Source: Mesotaenium endlicherianum (Eukaryota > Streptophyta > Zygnematophyceae > Zygnematales > Mesotaeniaceae). From it: DNA of 27,368 bases. Under the pieces are notes generated by a model that was not told the DNA's origin, ran no database searches, and was given only the letters and a program-made list of their open reading frames with translations. The translations under genes and the position numbers were made by a program. Of this stretch, positions 1-10,697 are shown piece by piece (the stretch's first letter is position 1; every line of letters begins with the position of its first letter). The stretch is from contig WELA01000853.1 of NCBI GenBank assembly GCA_009602735.1, positions 177,234 to 204,601 of the forward strand. The letters are read 5' to 3'.

Positions 1-600
1 GGTTTGAGATTGGGAGAGGATAGAGGGAGAATAGGGGGCGATAGAAGCGGACTAGGGCGGAGGAGGGGGGAGGAAGGGAGGCTGGGGGAGAAGGAGGCGG
101 AAGGAAGTTTTGAGAAGAAAGGGGGAGGGGAGGAGGGAGGGAGTTCGGAGGTGTAGAGGGAAGAGGTGGCGGGGGACAGGGGAAGAGTGTGGGGAGAGGA
201 GGGAGGAGGGGGGGAGGGGGGGCAAGAGGTGGGCGGAGCTGGAGGGTAGGGGCTAAAGAGACAAAACAAAGGAGAATGGGAATAAGGCTTTCAGTTGCTT
301 CATCAGAAGCTTGGCAGTGTCGTGCTCGCATGTTCACAAAGAAAATTTCACGCGAACATATTTGCTGTGTGTTGTTGTACACAGTCTCAGCTTCACTGTC
401 ACAGCACTTTATCATCATAAAAATTAATGAGACAGGACAACTCCCTACACCATTCCATTGATAGTAAACAGATAGGTGGTGCAATACGCGTTGAACTACT
501 TTATTGCATGCAAACGTGTACCTGAATGTGTGTGTACGTGGGTATGTGAAACGCATATATGTGTGTGAGAGTTTGAGTACAAAAAAATTTAGATACACAT
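1..600. repeat. Purine-rich (G/A) tract, then non-coding sequence
   Basis: The first roughly 265 bases are almost all G and A on the plus strand (runs such as GGAGGGGGG and GAGGGAGG), a simple-sequence tract. From about 265 to 600 the composition becomes ordinary. Open frames here have neither conserved motifs nor plausible codon use. The stretch lies downstream of the last recognisable exon of the minus-strand aspartic protease gene, so it could be intron or could hide further exons that I could not place. Confidence 0.6.
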
Positions 601-715
601 CAACAATAGGTTCATGAAGGAGAGTTGACACATGGCGCGCTGACAGTGTACAGCAGACGGCTTGTAAGGGGAGACTGAGCAGTGCAGAGGGGCTAACGAC
701 TGAGAGACCGCAGTA

Positions 716-798
716 AGCAGCAGCAGCAGCACACACGCACGTGTGTGTGTATATATATATATATATGTTATATATGTATATATAACATACATATATAT
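716..798. repeat. CAG / GT / TA microsatellite cluster
   Basis: A short CAG run is followed by GT repeats and then an alternating TA tract that folds back on itself around GTTATATA/TATATAAC. It lies beyond exon 3 of the protease gene, probably in its third intron or later. The short minus-strand open frame across it is mostly a translation of the repeat. Confidence 0.7.
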
Positions 799-1046
799 CT
801 CAAAATATAGGCGCAAATATATCACTCTATGAATACTTACATCGAACTATTTAACACATGACATACATACACAGCCACACATGCATATTTCTATATATAT
901 ACACACGCGCAAGCACAAACCTGTATGCAAGTCATTTACACATATGTATATACACATGATACATGTTGATAGTCTATCTAGAGTGGACACATGTCATAAC
1001 TCGAACTTAATTCTTAGAGACCACATCTCATCCGGAGCTAACACAC

Positions 1047-3844
1047 CTGCAGCTGACGCCACTGAAGGTCGAGGAGTTGTTGGGATCAAAGGGAGCGTCC
1101 AGCGCCTGCAAGACACACATACACATATATAAATATACACATACATATATATATATATGTAATAAGATCAAAAGATGATATAATGTACGATCAGACCTGA
1201 CACAATATAATATTAGAAGGAAGAGCGCTGAGCCAAACCTGGAGTCTGAAGACTAAGGGTGCAGGAGTTCGTAGAGGGTTGTAATAAATTTTCATGTCAA
1301 GGGATTAGAGAAGGACGTGATGAAAGACAAATTAATCCTACTGCTGGGGCGGTTCACAGCTTGCGGTTTTAAAAATTGAAGTCTTTAAAATCTTATAATC
1401 TTACATTCTTACAACTGGCACGACATAACATGATTGAAGATTGACATCAGAGTAACACAAAGCAATAGCTTCCTTCTTCGCACACACAGCAGGACAGCAG
1501 TGCCTGACAAGTTTTGGGGAGAGCATTCACGCGAACACACCAACTACAGCCCACTCGCACGCACGCACGCACACACGCACACACCCATGTACGCACGCAC
1601 GCACGCACGCACGCACGCACTCAAGCACACAAGCACACACACACAAGCACGCACACATGCAAGCACTCATGCACACAAGCACACACACACACAAGCACGC
1701 ACACGCGCATGCACATACTACGCGCATCACTACTCACTGATCCGCGCAATGTCACATGACAGCCCCCTCCGCGCTGGGCACAATGCGGCCACACGTGTGA
1801 GCGATACATCAGCACTGTGCTGTGTAAACCATGCCACTTGGCGTGCAAGTCTGGCCCCATATGTCCCCAGGTTCAGGGGAGGAGGTGCGGAAGAGGACAC
1901 ATGGGGTCCCGGCAAAGGAGGAGCTGCAGGCTCGCGCGTCAATCCTTCCCCACCCTCTTCTGGATGTCAGCACCACTTAAACTCCTTAGCACTGCACCCG
2001 AGGCAGCAGGCGTGCACGCCACCAGTCGCTATCTCAGAGCACCAAAGCGCCGCAGGATGCAAAAGTGCCCTGTTTGCATGTCGTTACAATCCTATGCTTA
2101 TCATAAAAAGTGACTGTGGCTGTGGCTGTGGCTGTGGCTGTGGCTGTATCAGGTGTACTGCAGGAGCCTGTGGCGGCGAACAGTGGACTGTGGCTGTGGC
2201 TGTGCCTGTGGTGGCGACGGGAGCACTGCTGCTGCTGCCCATGGTGGCGACAGGTGTATGTAGAGTGGCTGTGGCTGCGGCTGCTGTAGCGGCAGGTGTA
2301 CTATGGCTGGGGCTGAGGTGGTGACAGCTGTGGGGGGGCGGACAGGTGTTACCGTGATGTCAGACTTGGAGGCGCAGGAGGTGCAGGGCTGGCACGCCAC
2401 CCAGGTGACGTCGCTGCCGCTGTCCACCTGCACCTTGAAGGGCCGCGCAGGCGTGCCCAGCCCAATCTCCGTCCAGTACAGCCTGCGCACACACGCGCGC
2501 GCAGGCACACGCACACGGGCGGGTGTTAGTCTGGCGTCAGCAGCAAATCTCCTCATGTGTGTGTATCTGCGAGCGTGCGTGTGCGTGTGTGTGTGTGCGC
2601 GCGTGGGCACGTGCGTGCGCGCGCGCAAACGGCATCTGCGCGCTTGCACGGTCAACGCTTGTGTGATTGAGGTTGTGAGCGTATGTATGTGTGTGTCTTT
2701 GTGTTGGGGGCGGGGGCAGAGGGAAGGGGTGTGCGTGTGTGCATGTCAGTGTGCATCTCTCTTTGTATGTGTGTGTGTGTGTGTGCGTGTGTGTGTGCAT
2801 GTGTGCGCACGCGCTTGCGTGCCTGCGTGGATGTGGTGCGCGGGTAATGTAAGTGTGGGCGCGTGCGGGTGTGAATGTGTGTGAGTGTGCGTGTGCCTGT
2901 GTGTGCACGCGTGTGTACACACCACCATGAGCGCGTCTGAAACTAAGGTTCATACATACTTCGCAAAAGCATTTCCTCGTATGGTACACCAGATAGATGC
3001 CACGCACAGATCCTCTCCGCCTCTCTGACGGCAATGCACGTTATTGGAGCATGTTCCCATCGCCCATCCCTCTCCATCTCCCTCCACCACCTCATCAAGC
3101 TCACAGGTAAAATAAGAAAGACAAAGGAGACCCTACGAAGGGCAGGCGCAGGACGAAGGGGAAGGGGCAGACTCTCTCACAAAGCACATCTCCACCTGGG
3201 AGAACATGTTTCAGGAAGCCCTGCCAGCTGGCAACTACTGGAGAGCCGGCGTCTGCCAGCGTCGTCACCAAAAAAAGAAAAAGAAAAAAAGGGTGCACCC
3301 CCCCCACACGGAACGTCCAGGATTGCTAAATGGAGGGAAAGAGCAGTAATAGAATGTGGTCCTGACTCCTTGGGAACACAACAGGCCGTCAACTCCCACC
3401 CCTGGGGAACCCCTTGCTGAACCTTCCCCCCTCCCCCAATGAAGCTAGTCTCCCCTTCCCCTCCCCGACAGAGCAAGGCTCTCCCTCAGGCTCTCACCCT
3501 GCAAGCTGGGGGTTGGCGTTCCCAGAGAGTGAAAAGTCTGCGCCGCCGTTGCTCGCCAGCATGCGCCCGTGCCTGGCCCTGTCGTGCGCTCTCACCATGG
3601 CGGCATGTGCCCAGCTGGCAGAGCCCCTGCTCCTCTGGCGGTCCCCGCCCAGCCCGCCGCGCGCGCTGTGGGCGCTCCCGAGCAGGTGGGAAAACTTATG
3701 CGTGAGGGACAGGTGCAAAATTTCCCCCTCTGCTGCCCCCAGCTCCCTGACCAGAGCCTGGCGCCTCTGCGGGTTTGGCTGCACTGAAGGAAATCCTCCA
3801 ATGAGCAAGAGACAAATCAGCAGCTGCGGCCATGCTGGCCACAT
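1047..3844 (-). CDS. Plant-type A1 (pepsin-like) aspartic protease gene, 5' three exons
   Basis: This is a spliced host gene read leftward. Exon 1 (3844-3498) starts at an ATG and encodes a hydrophobic signal-peptide-like N-terminus (MWPAWPQLLICLLLIGGF), then a propeptide-like stretch with the RHGRML motif common before the mature domain in plant aspartic proteases. Exon 2 (2482-2353) encodes LYWTEIGLGTP and the first catalytic motif VDSGSD followed by WVACQPC. Exon 3 (1105-1047) encodes FDPNNSSTFSGVSC, the conserved block that follows in the nepenthesin/ASP family. Every junction fits: donors GG|GTGAGA, ACG|GTAACA and CAG|GTGTGT, acceptors GCGCAG|G and TTGCAG|G, and phases 2, 0 and 2 are consistent. 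Introns are about 1,015 and 1,247 bp. Plant members usually run 400-500 residues; only about 178 are seen here. The flap and second catalytic Asp must lie in exons I could not place or outside the window, so a truncated copy cannot be excluded. Confidence 0.85.
1555..1720. repeat. CA/GCAC microsatellite in intron 2 of the protease gene
   Basis: A dense array of CGCA, CACA and AAGCACAC units. All open frames crossing it, in several frames and on both strands, are poly-Thr/His/Ala or Cys/Val translations of the repeat and are not genes. Confidence 0.85.
2114..2147. repeat. CTGTGG hexanucleotide repeat
   Basis: About five tandem CTGTGG units, with scattered further copies to about 2300. It lies in intron 2 of the minus-strand protease gene, close to the exon 2 donor site. 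Confidence 0.85.
2560..2905. repeat. GT-rich microsatellite in intron 1 of the protease gene
   Basis: Interrupted GT, GCGT and GTGC arrays fill the 3' half of intron 1, up to the exon 2 acceptor. Read on the gene strand this is CA-rich. Overlapping open frames on both strands are repeat translations. Confidence 0.85.
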
Positions 3845-3892
3845 GCTCTTGCTGATTGATTTCGGCTCGTTATTGTGCTCCAAGGAGTCGAG

Positions 3893-3953
3893 GGCTTAAA
3901 AGTGGCGGTCAACTAAAGCCGGGGGTCAACTGTAGTCAACTGCGGTCAACTGC
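3893..3953 (-). promoter_or_regulatory. W-box-like cluster upstream of the aspartic protease
   Basis: Four TTGAC(C/T) sites occur in 43 bp, read on the plus strand as GGTCAA (3907-3912, 3924-3929, 3944-3949) and AGTCAA (3934-3939). Three belong to a 10-bp tandem unit, GGTCAACTGC and variants, at 3924-3953. TTGAC(C/T) is the W-box core bound by plant WRKY factors. The sites lie 63-106 bp upstream of the protease ATG and share its orientation; a weak TTTTAAG element sits between them and the ATG. The motifs are seen directly; WRKY control of this gene is inferred. Confidence 0.5.
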
Positions 3954-3960
3954 AGGAATC

Positions 3961-6279
3961 TGCTATCCGGTCCTCGTGGAGCTAGCTCTGTGAGTGGACT
4001 ACCAGCCAAGGGCTGCTATGTTATATTTCTGCAACAACTATATCGCAAGACAGCTTAGCACGCCATGTTTATATCGTTTGCAGTGTTTTCCTCACTGGTC
4101 TACTTGCTAAGAGCGCACTTTCACACTTCCCTCTGCGCCTCCTCTCAAGGGGAAGTTGTTCAACTCCCTGCCGGGCACTAATTGCACCCAAAACGGCGAT
4201 GCGTCTGGAACATATGTGAATAAAGAGAGGACTACGGCGGTTGCTAGGTGCTTATATGTCGCCTGATGCTACTTTGTGCCAAAAATCGAAGCGCAGGAGG
4301 AAGAAATCAAGCTCTTGAGCACTACAGTATGATAGGTTCTTCGAAATCTATAAGTACAACGACACTCACTTAATTCTTGCCTCGCCACACAGCCTGCCGC
4401 TCGGAATTCTTTCGCTTTACTCACGTGAACTATGTCAAGTGTCGTAATACTTCAAATCTCTAGAACTTCTTGGCGATCTCGACATTAAGGAAGCAGCAAA
4501 AGAACCCATCTCGCCGTCCGGGCCCTACTAGAAGTAGAGGCGAAAGCTTGCATCAGCACACTTGTACCATCGTGGCCGTGTGCAATTCGTCCTAGCGATG
4601 ATTATGACGCCAACTTCATAGAAAGCCTCGTCCTTTCAAATAGGTGGCAGTCGTGGCAGAAAATCGACAACCAAGAATCTGCAAGAACAAAGTTTGACTT
4701 TAAGTTCCATGCAGCCTCGTTCGGCTACATTTCCGAAACGAGCTCTATGAAGTGTAGTGTTTTGACCGCTTTGGACCAAACGGATGACGTAAAGCGCACA
4801 GCCTAGGACCCCCGTAATTGCGATCAAACGGAAACTAACAGTAAGCAAGAGCGTCCGTTCTCCCTGCTACCTTGTCACCACCCGGAGCCAGGACTCCCCC
4901 CTCGATAGATACACGTAGAAGTTGCTAACCACTTGCGATTGCCCTCAGCTTTCATCAGAGCTGATCTAGCCTGCGCGCTCATTACACAGCCCTCCTTCCA
5001 CCTCCGCCCATGCCCTGGAACATTGTTAATCCACCTCTACCAAGCTTGTCTCCAAACAACGTAGGCTGCAGCCTGCTAGCATCACTGAGTTTGACTCCAC
5101 ATCACATGCTACGTGAAGCCTACAAAATTCAAGTTTTTAAAAATGACAACCGCTGTTAACCTTTAAAGTGCCATTTCCTTGACTGGGCTGAAAAGTCAAA
5201 TGTTGTCCTTAACTTGGTGGCCGTCATGCATGGATCCATAACCTCCCCGAGCATGCCGGAGACGACCCGGGACCACCCACATCCCACCGAGCCCATGTAT
5301 GCCGAGACTTAACGAGGTGCACCGTGCGCCGACGTTAATTGGAGGTAGGTGACAGGATTCAACCGGAACAGGCAAGAACGGGCAAGAACAGGCGGGAACA
5401 GGCGGGAACAGGAGCCGGCTTGAATATTACTACACGCTGCCACATGCGATTATGGAATAATAATACGGCACAATGAATCATGAGAGCAGGTAAAATTCGT
5501 AGTTTCGTGGACTCTGGTGTACAAAATTGACGATGCACATCCACCTGTCTTTTAGGATGACAGTTTCGCGCTGACCTTTCTGGTCGGTCTCACCGATTTG
5601 CCACAGGAAAAAGACGATGAGTTTCCCGGGCCATTGTGCGCCCTCGTTCGGCAGGTGGAAAAAAGCGCAAACTGGCCTTCGCCCACTTCCAGGGTACAAA
5701 TTTATAATTAAGTAGATATATATGACAGGACATGTTTTCTTACTGGCCGGAGATTAATTGCGTAGCGTAATGAAGTGGGTACATTGTCGCGACTATTATC
5801 CGTTTGACGGTGTCGCACGCGCAGCGCAAGCTACGGCCACCTAGTACGGAAAGTCAACGTTGACTCACCGACTTCTTGACTGATTACATCGCAGTCAGCG
5901 GTTATGTCGGCGTCAAGACCACTGGCAAGGGGTCAATGTCAATGTGCCCCACACCTAGGGATGGGGGAGGTTTTGACAAGACAACCGCGAGGCTAGAAGC
6001 TGGGGATCAGCGATGAGCCGCCCAGCAAGTACCAAGTCAGGTACTGTGTAACTGGCAGATTAAGCCAGGTCATGGCCGCAATGCCAAGATAGGTTACGGC
6101 CGCCCGGTTGGGAATCTTGAGCAAGTGGCATTTGCTTGAACGCCGCTCAGGAGTTCTTAGCCATGAGCCAATTAGGCGTGACTGCCAGCTGAGAAGCTAA
6201 GCAGCCACGCGCGACAGTCACGAGGTGTGCATGCATGCTGAGTGACTACGAGTTTGAGTTGAGCATGGCTAGGCAGAAG
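3961..6279. other. Intergenic stretch with no recognised gene
   Basis: About 2.3 kb of ordinary base composition between the protease promoter and Element A. Open frames are short (60-75 codons), on alternating strands and without recognisable motifs. Apart from a 10-bp tandem repeat at 5361-5414 I see no mobile-element ends, RNA genes or coding exons. The left edge of Element A could lie anywhere in the last few hundred bases. Confidence 0.6.
5361..5414. repeat. 10-bp tandem repeat, five units
   Basis: Five head-to-tail degenerate units of the type GGCGGGAACA / GGCAAGAACA. It is a short minisatellite with no associated gene. Confidence 0.85.
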
Positions 6280-6594
6280 CGATGTAGTGATTTGAGGTAT
6301 TATATATTAGTATGCTTATATTTCAATGTTTTCAAATATATTTGGAGTAGTATTGTGTGGAGTCAAGTGTGAATAGGTACTCTAGTAACTTGGTTCATGT
6401 CCTTTGAACCTTCCAAGGCATTTTCGAAGTTAGAGGAAAGACCTAGAAAAACTCCATGTGGCAAAAGTCAGATGTGCCATTTTTAGGTCAAAAGGACATG
6501 TGTACATTATTCTAGAAAGAGGTGGCAAGTTTTGGGATGTGTTGGGTGCCAACACATCAACATACACCTTCCTAGAAATTACTTATGTAGCAAG

Positions 6595-6602
6595 TATATA
6601 AA
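6595..6602 (+). promoter_or_regulatory. TATA-like box in the putative Element A LTR
   Basis: TATATAAA followed by CAAGAGC, in the region expected to hold the U3/R boundary. It is a reasonable RNA polymerase II core promoter candidate for Element A; the evidence is motif and position only. Confidence 0.4.
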
Positions 6603-6733
6603 CAAGAGCTAGAACATAGAAAGAGAATCCAGAATCACTCTTGTACTTGCCAAAATCCAGAAATATATTAATTTTCTAGAAGCCATCTCTCTTTCAAGAA
6701 GCTACCACTTGTGTTCAAAGATCCTTGTCTTGA

Positions 6734-6772
6734 ATAGATAAAGTATTCTGTTTTACTAAGTACTTTATCTAT
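6734..6772 (+). other. Perfect 12-bp stem, 15-nt loop inverted repeat
   Basis: ATAGATAAAGTA (6734-6745) is exactly reverse-complemented at 6761-6772. In the element transcript it would fold as a hairpin. A second small inverted repeat, CTTAGT/ACTAAG, follows at about 6800. A role in packaging, dimerisation or 3' end formation is possible but unsupported. Confidence 0.6.
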
Positions 6773-7442
6773 CTGTTTCACTACAAGCGACATGCAACTT
6801 AGTTGTGTGACTAAGCACGGCATTCTCGAAAGATGACGCTGTGTAGTGCCTGCGAAAGGCACGAATCTTGCCTGAGACATGTCATTTACTCTCACGCACT
6901 TTTGCCAAGAAGCAGAAGGAGCAGAAGGAAGAAGAAGAAGGGCGCGAAGAAGAAGGAGTTCCCAAGGCCATTGGAGGGCCAAGGCCCCACACTTCTGCCG
7001 ACGCTGAAGATTCTTCTCAGTGTATCATAGATAAGTTAGGATTGTAGGAGTTCCCAAGAGGGAATCTCACTGTTGAATTAGGAGAACTGCAGAATAGAAT
7101 CTGCTAGGAGATTAGCACAGATTTGGCCGAACGCCACAAGTGTGTGTGAAGCAGCCTTAAAATGGTGAGTTGTGTGTTAGTTTCCAAGTTCTCAGAAGTC
7201 GCATTCGCATCTCGAAGAGAGAGAGTAGTATTGACAGATAAAGTTCTCAGTGAAGAACTGAGTGAGCCTAGCCTGGCAGTGAAGAGCTGTTAAGGCGCGG
7301 TGTTAAGTGAAGAGCTTGACCCAGGCCAGCATAGACGTAGTTTCAGAGTTTTATAAGCTGACTTGTGGAAGTTAAGCGGAAGCCTGAAGGGCGATTTTCT
7401 CTAAATCTGACGTTGTATGTCAAGCTTCTTAGAGTGTGATTT

Positions 7443-7736
7443 TTGCAAACTATAATTTGCTCGCCTGTGAACCCAAGAACCTTAAGGTTTAAAGCCTATG
7501 TGGAAGTAAGAGACTTCCGTCCTACTTCTGAGAACTTCGGTTTTGTGATTCAGGTGAATAGAAATTCCCAAGCAAATTGGGGATTGAGGCCTGTGAGGGC
7601 TGCCGGTGCTCCTACTTCTGAGAAATTCGGTTTTGTGGTTCAGGTGAATAGAAATTCCCAAGCAAATTGGGGATTGAGGCCTGTGAGGGCTGCCGGTGCT
7701 CAACCAGGAAGGGGACCCGGAGAAATACAACTGTAA
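7443..7736 (+). CDS. Short open frame upstream of Gag with a 30-residue repeat
   Basis: This 97-residue frame ends in TAA directly before the Gag-like ATG at 7737 and shares its reading frame. It has no early ATG (the frame opens at a TTG), so independent translation is doubtful. Its centre is a perfect-length 30-residue tandem duplication (unit APTSEKFGFVVQVNRNSQAN and continuing), coded by the 90-bp repeat at 7521-7700. It may be a leader peptide, an N-terminal Gag extension cut off by a mutation to TAA, or merely open because the repeat has no stop. I do not recognise the sequence. Confidence 0.3.
   Translation: MQTIICSPVNPRTLRFKAYVEVRDFRPTSENFGFVIQVNRNSQANWGLRPVRAAGAPTSEKFGFVVQVNRNSQANWGLRPVRAAGAQPGRGPGEIQL
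7521..7700 (+). repeat. Two-copy 90-bp tandem duplication in the Element A leader
   Basis: Positions 7521-7610 and 7611-7700 are head-to-tail copies of exactly 90 bp with two mismatches that I can see. The unit length is a multiple of three, so the surrounding frame stays open. The high identity implies a recent duplication compared with the decay elsewhere in Element A. Confidence 0.95.
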
Positions 7737-9974
7737 ATGCAGTTGAGGAGTGGAAGACTCTACTACCTTGTGGAGCCAGCGGAAGGTTCTGATTCAAGCC
7801 AGAGTCCACGAGGAAGTGAGACATCTGAGCACACGGATAACCTGTGGAGTGAGCAACCGTCGAGAGACGAGTCTCCCCATACTGCCACGAACGGTGAGAA
7901 TCCGTATAACGCGCGAGCCTTTGTACCCAATTTGGGCAGAGAGCACGACGTGTGGGGTAAAGTTAGTGAGTCTTGGTGACCACTCGAAATGACTGGTGAT
8001 GATAAGAATGAAAATCCTAAGTTCAAGCTGTCTACAAAGTGTTTTAGTGGACGAACCGGTGGAAATAGTCTCACTTTCGAAGAGTTTGATGAGATCTATT
8101 GGGCTGACTTCTTTGAGAAAATTCGAAAGGATTCTTCTTACACTCAGTCAGTCGCTTTTATAAGCTTGGTTCAGTACTTGGACAAGGATGCCTTGTTGCT
8201 GTATCGCCAATTCTGGAAGGATAAGAACCTTACCCAGGAATGGGCGTTGGACGAGCAAAAGAAGGCGAGGGATTTGAAAATCCAGAAAGAGGCTGCGAAA
8301 GCCCACCTGTCCGCTTTGTCATCAGGAAGAGCGATACCTGCTGCACCTATTGAGAGCGTAGACTTAGCTGCACTAACACAAGAATTAACAGATGCCATGA
8401 AGCAACTCACCGAGGGTCAGCAGCGAGCGGCTACTCGAGATGATGATGCTGGATCTGTCGCAAAATTGCGTAAAGTGTGTGCAGAATTGTCTGCAAAGAT
8501 TGCTAATGCTCAGGAACGAGTAACACGCAGGGCTGCACCTTTTCCAGGGCAGCATGGTGATAGTGCCACCACGGAAGCAAGCGATGCGCAAGCGTTGGCT
8601 AGTTGCCAGAGGGATATGGAGGCTGGGGATGACCAGGTAGACTCTGAGCACTGTCTGCGTCGTTTCTTTAAGTTGCTTGAAGCAACATTCTCAGAGGATC
8701 GCAGTCTTAAAGTGCACCGCTATGTGCATTTTGTCCGTCAGAAGAACGAGACAGTGATGGAGGTCAAATCCAGATTGGTAGACCTTGCCAAGAAGGCAGG
8801 AATCTATGAGCCTAGGATTGTGGCTGACAAATTCTTATTGTGTCTGGGTAAAGACACAGATCGGGAGGTCAGGCCGCACCTATCTGCGAAACGCGGAATC
8901 GACTGGAACATCGACGAGGCTGCTGAAATAGCACGCAATGTCGAGGAAGGTAAAGTCTGGTACAAGGAGGCTTCTAGGACGCTTATGGCTCCTGAGAGAA
9001 GGGAGGAATCCTTTCAGCCTAAGGCCAATAGCTCTAATTTTCAGTTTAAGAAGAAGAGCGGGTCTTTCAATAGGTTTGCTAAGCACGCCAACACTGCTGA
9101 GACAGCAGAGGGCTGTTGGAACTGCGGGAAATCGGGACATCAGGAGAGAGATTGTCCGTACTCGGATGCTAAGCAATTGTCTGCTAGCAAGGCGCAGGTA
9201 TGCGCACATTGCAACAAAAAGGGACACTCAGAAGATGAGTGTTGGTCTAAGAACCCAAATCTGAAGCCACCATGGGCTAATGCTGCCACGAAAGAGGCGG
9301 ATAAGGGTAAGAAAAGGGAAAAAGATAACTCTGGTAATCGAAAGGGTAATCAAAAGTATGATGCTATGAGTGCAGAGATTGCAGAGTTGAAAGCTCAATT
9401 TGCAAGACTAAATGTGCCTAATGTCTATTATGATGCAGATGTGGCCGCAAAGACCGTCTGCAAAGGCGAGAAGCTGACGCCTGAGAAGGCCGTGGCTGCA
9501 ACGGCTGCGGAGCGCGCAGACCATGACCGTCTGGTTCCAAGGAATGCTGGGAAGCTTCCTCAGACCTTTTGGATCACTCTCGATGAGAACGAGATTGCGC
9601 AGCTACGACAAGCCAAGCCTGGGCCACGCAAAACATTTAGTTTTTCGCTGGAAAAGCTAAAGGCTCTGGTGGAACACCGGGTTCAGCACATTCCTTGTCT
9701 TTCACTCGCTGATCTGCGTCTTACATATCCTTTCACGGTTGAAGAAGCCGGACAACAGCTGGACCTAGCTGAGGAAGGCGCGAACAGCGCTTCACTGCCT
9801 ATCAATTTCAGCACTGTGAGAGTGCAAAACAAGGATGGAGTTTTGACGTTCAACGACTGGACCGCTCCCAATATCCTATTGGACACTGGCGCACAGCCAG
9901 TAATCTTGGGAAAGCGAGCTGTGAAATCTCTAGGATTGACGGCAAGGGACCTGAAAGAAAGTCCTTTCAGTTGA
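7737..9974 (+). pseudogene. Element A Gag and start of protease
   Basis: Gag coats the RNA of the virus-like particle. The frame from 7737 opens with MQLRSGRLYY, a common start for Ty3 Gag, runs to a TGA at 7977, and continues in the same frame from an ATG at 7989 for 661 residues. A capsid-like helical region is followed by two CX2CX4HX4C zinc knuckles, CWNCGKSGHQERDC (from 9114) and CAHCNKKGHSEDEC (from 9201), with Lys-rich linkers typical of nucleocapsid. The protease active site LLDTGAQ is at about 9879-9899. The frame stops at 9972 while the rest of the protease continues one base back, a -1 shift with no canonical slippery heptamer, so loss of a base is likelier than programmed frameshifting. 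The TGA at 7977 would be Arg CGA before a C-to-T change. Confidence 0.85.
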
Positions 9975-10685
9975 GGACTGCATCTGGGCAGATCTCCAAG
10001 TCTTGTGGAATCATCCGCAAGCCTGTGAAAATCACAGTAAACTTAGGGAAACCTGAGGAAGCGTCACTGTTCATAGAATGCACGGTGACAGAGGCAGAGA
10101 ACTATGATGTTCTCTTGGGGACAGAAGCTTTGATTCTCCTGGGTATGGTTATCGACCTGCGGAAGCAGAGGGTGACTTACCAGTCGACAGATTGGCAGCC
10201 GACAGGAGAAATTCCTGTAAAAATGGTTTGCTCGGGAGAGGCGAACTACGGACTGCTAGACTGTTATGTGAATGACCAGTATCCAGACCATTATGACCTC
10301 ATCATGCAACGCGAAGAGGAGGGTTACACCAGCGTCAACATGCCGACTCCCTTGGTTTGGCAACCTCGGATTATGGAGCAACTAGAAGCTGTGAGTAACA
10401 GGGACCGTGGCCCGCAAGAGCTGCTGCCAGTTCCTTATCCAGTTAAGATTGCTGCCAATTTGATGCCTGGAGTAGACCCACTGCCGCAAGGCATTGTGAG
10501 GATGGAAGATCCTTTACGCGAGAGAGGAGTAGTAGTGCTGGAATTGTTCGCCGGACTTGGTTCTGGAACCATCGCACTGATTCAGCAAGGTATCCAGGTA
10601 TCCAAAGTGCTGTATGTGGACAATGATGAGAGAGCTTTCACAGCATTTAAGGAGGTCATGAGTCAGATGCGGCACATGTACACAT
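9971..10685 (+). pseudogene. Element A protease C-terminus and N-terminal half of DNMT
   Basis: The first about 70 codons finish the retroviral-type protease, with NYDVLLGTEAL matching the conserved (I/L)LG motif. After a linker, VVVLELFAGLGSGTIAL (from about 10532) is C5-methyltransferase motif I, which binds S-adenosylmethionine, and LYVDNDERA, with its acidic residue at 10619, matches motif II. The domain is cut at 10685 by the hAT-like insertion and resumes after 15605. The two halves differ by one in reading frame even after allowing for the 8-bp target duplication, so a small indel lies near the junction. Placement between protease and RT is unusual; most Ty3 elements have nothing there. 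Confidence 0.85.
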
Positions 10686-10697
10686 CAGGGTTACGCC

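Larger units (their letters stand above)
6280..7442 (+). other. Putative 5' LTR and untranslated leader of Element A
   Basis: AT-rich non-coding sequence immediately upstream of the first Element A frames. It holds a TATA-like box (6595-6602), an inverted repeat TGTGTTGG/CCAACACA (6538-6556, 3-nt loop) and a perfect 12-bp hairpin stem (6734-6772). These suit a 5' LTR followed by a leader, but without the partner LTR neither the edges nor a primer-binding site can be fixed. The call rests mainly on position. Confidence 0.4.

Noticed and set aside
590..740. Possible exon 4 of the aspartic protease (Cys-rich stretch near 640-700, minus strand)
   Set aside because: Several AG acceptors exist, but none with the required phase gives an open, family-like sequence.
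1434..2324. 296-codon plus-strand open frame
   Set aside because: Mostly translation of CA and CTGTGG repeats in intron 2 of the opposite-strand protease gene; no conserved motif.
2303..3034. Long frames on both strands rich in Cys/Val or His/Thr
   Set aside because: GT/CA microsatellite translations within intron 1.
4636..5699. Short minus-strand frames (70 and 73 codons) in the intergenic stretch
   Set aside because: Isolated, no conserved motifs, length expected by chance.
7140..7160. Candidate primer-binding site of Element A (TTGGCCGAACGCC near 7120-7135)
   Set aside because: Too weak a match to any tRNA 3' end I can recall, and the LTR end cannot be fixed without the partner LTR.
9960..9980. 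Programmed frameshift between the two parts of the Element A protease
   Set aside because: No canonical slippery heptamer, and the break is inside the protease domain of a heavily mutated element; a lost base is simpler.
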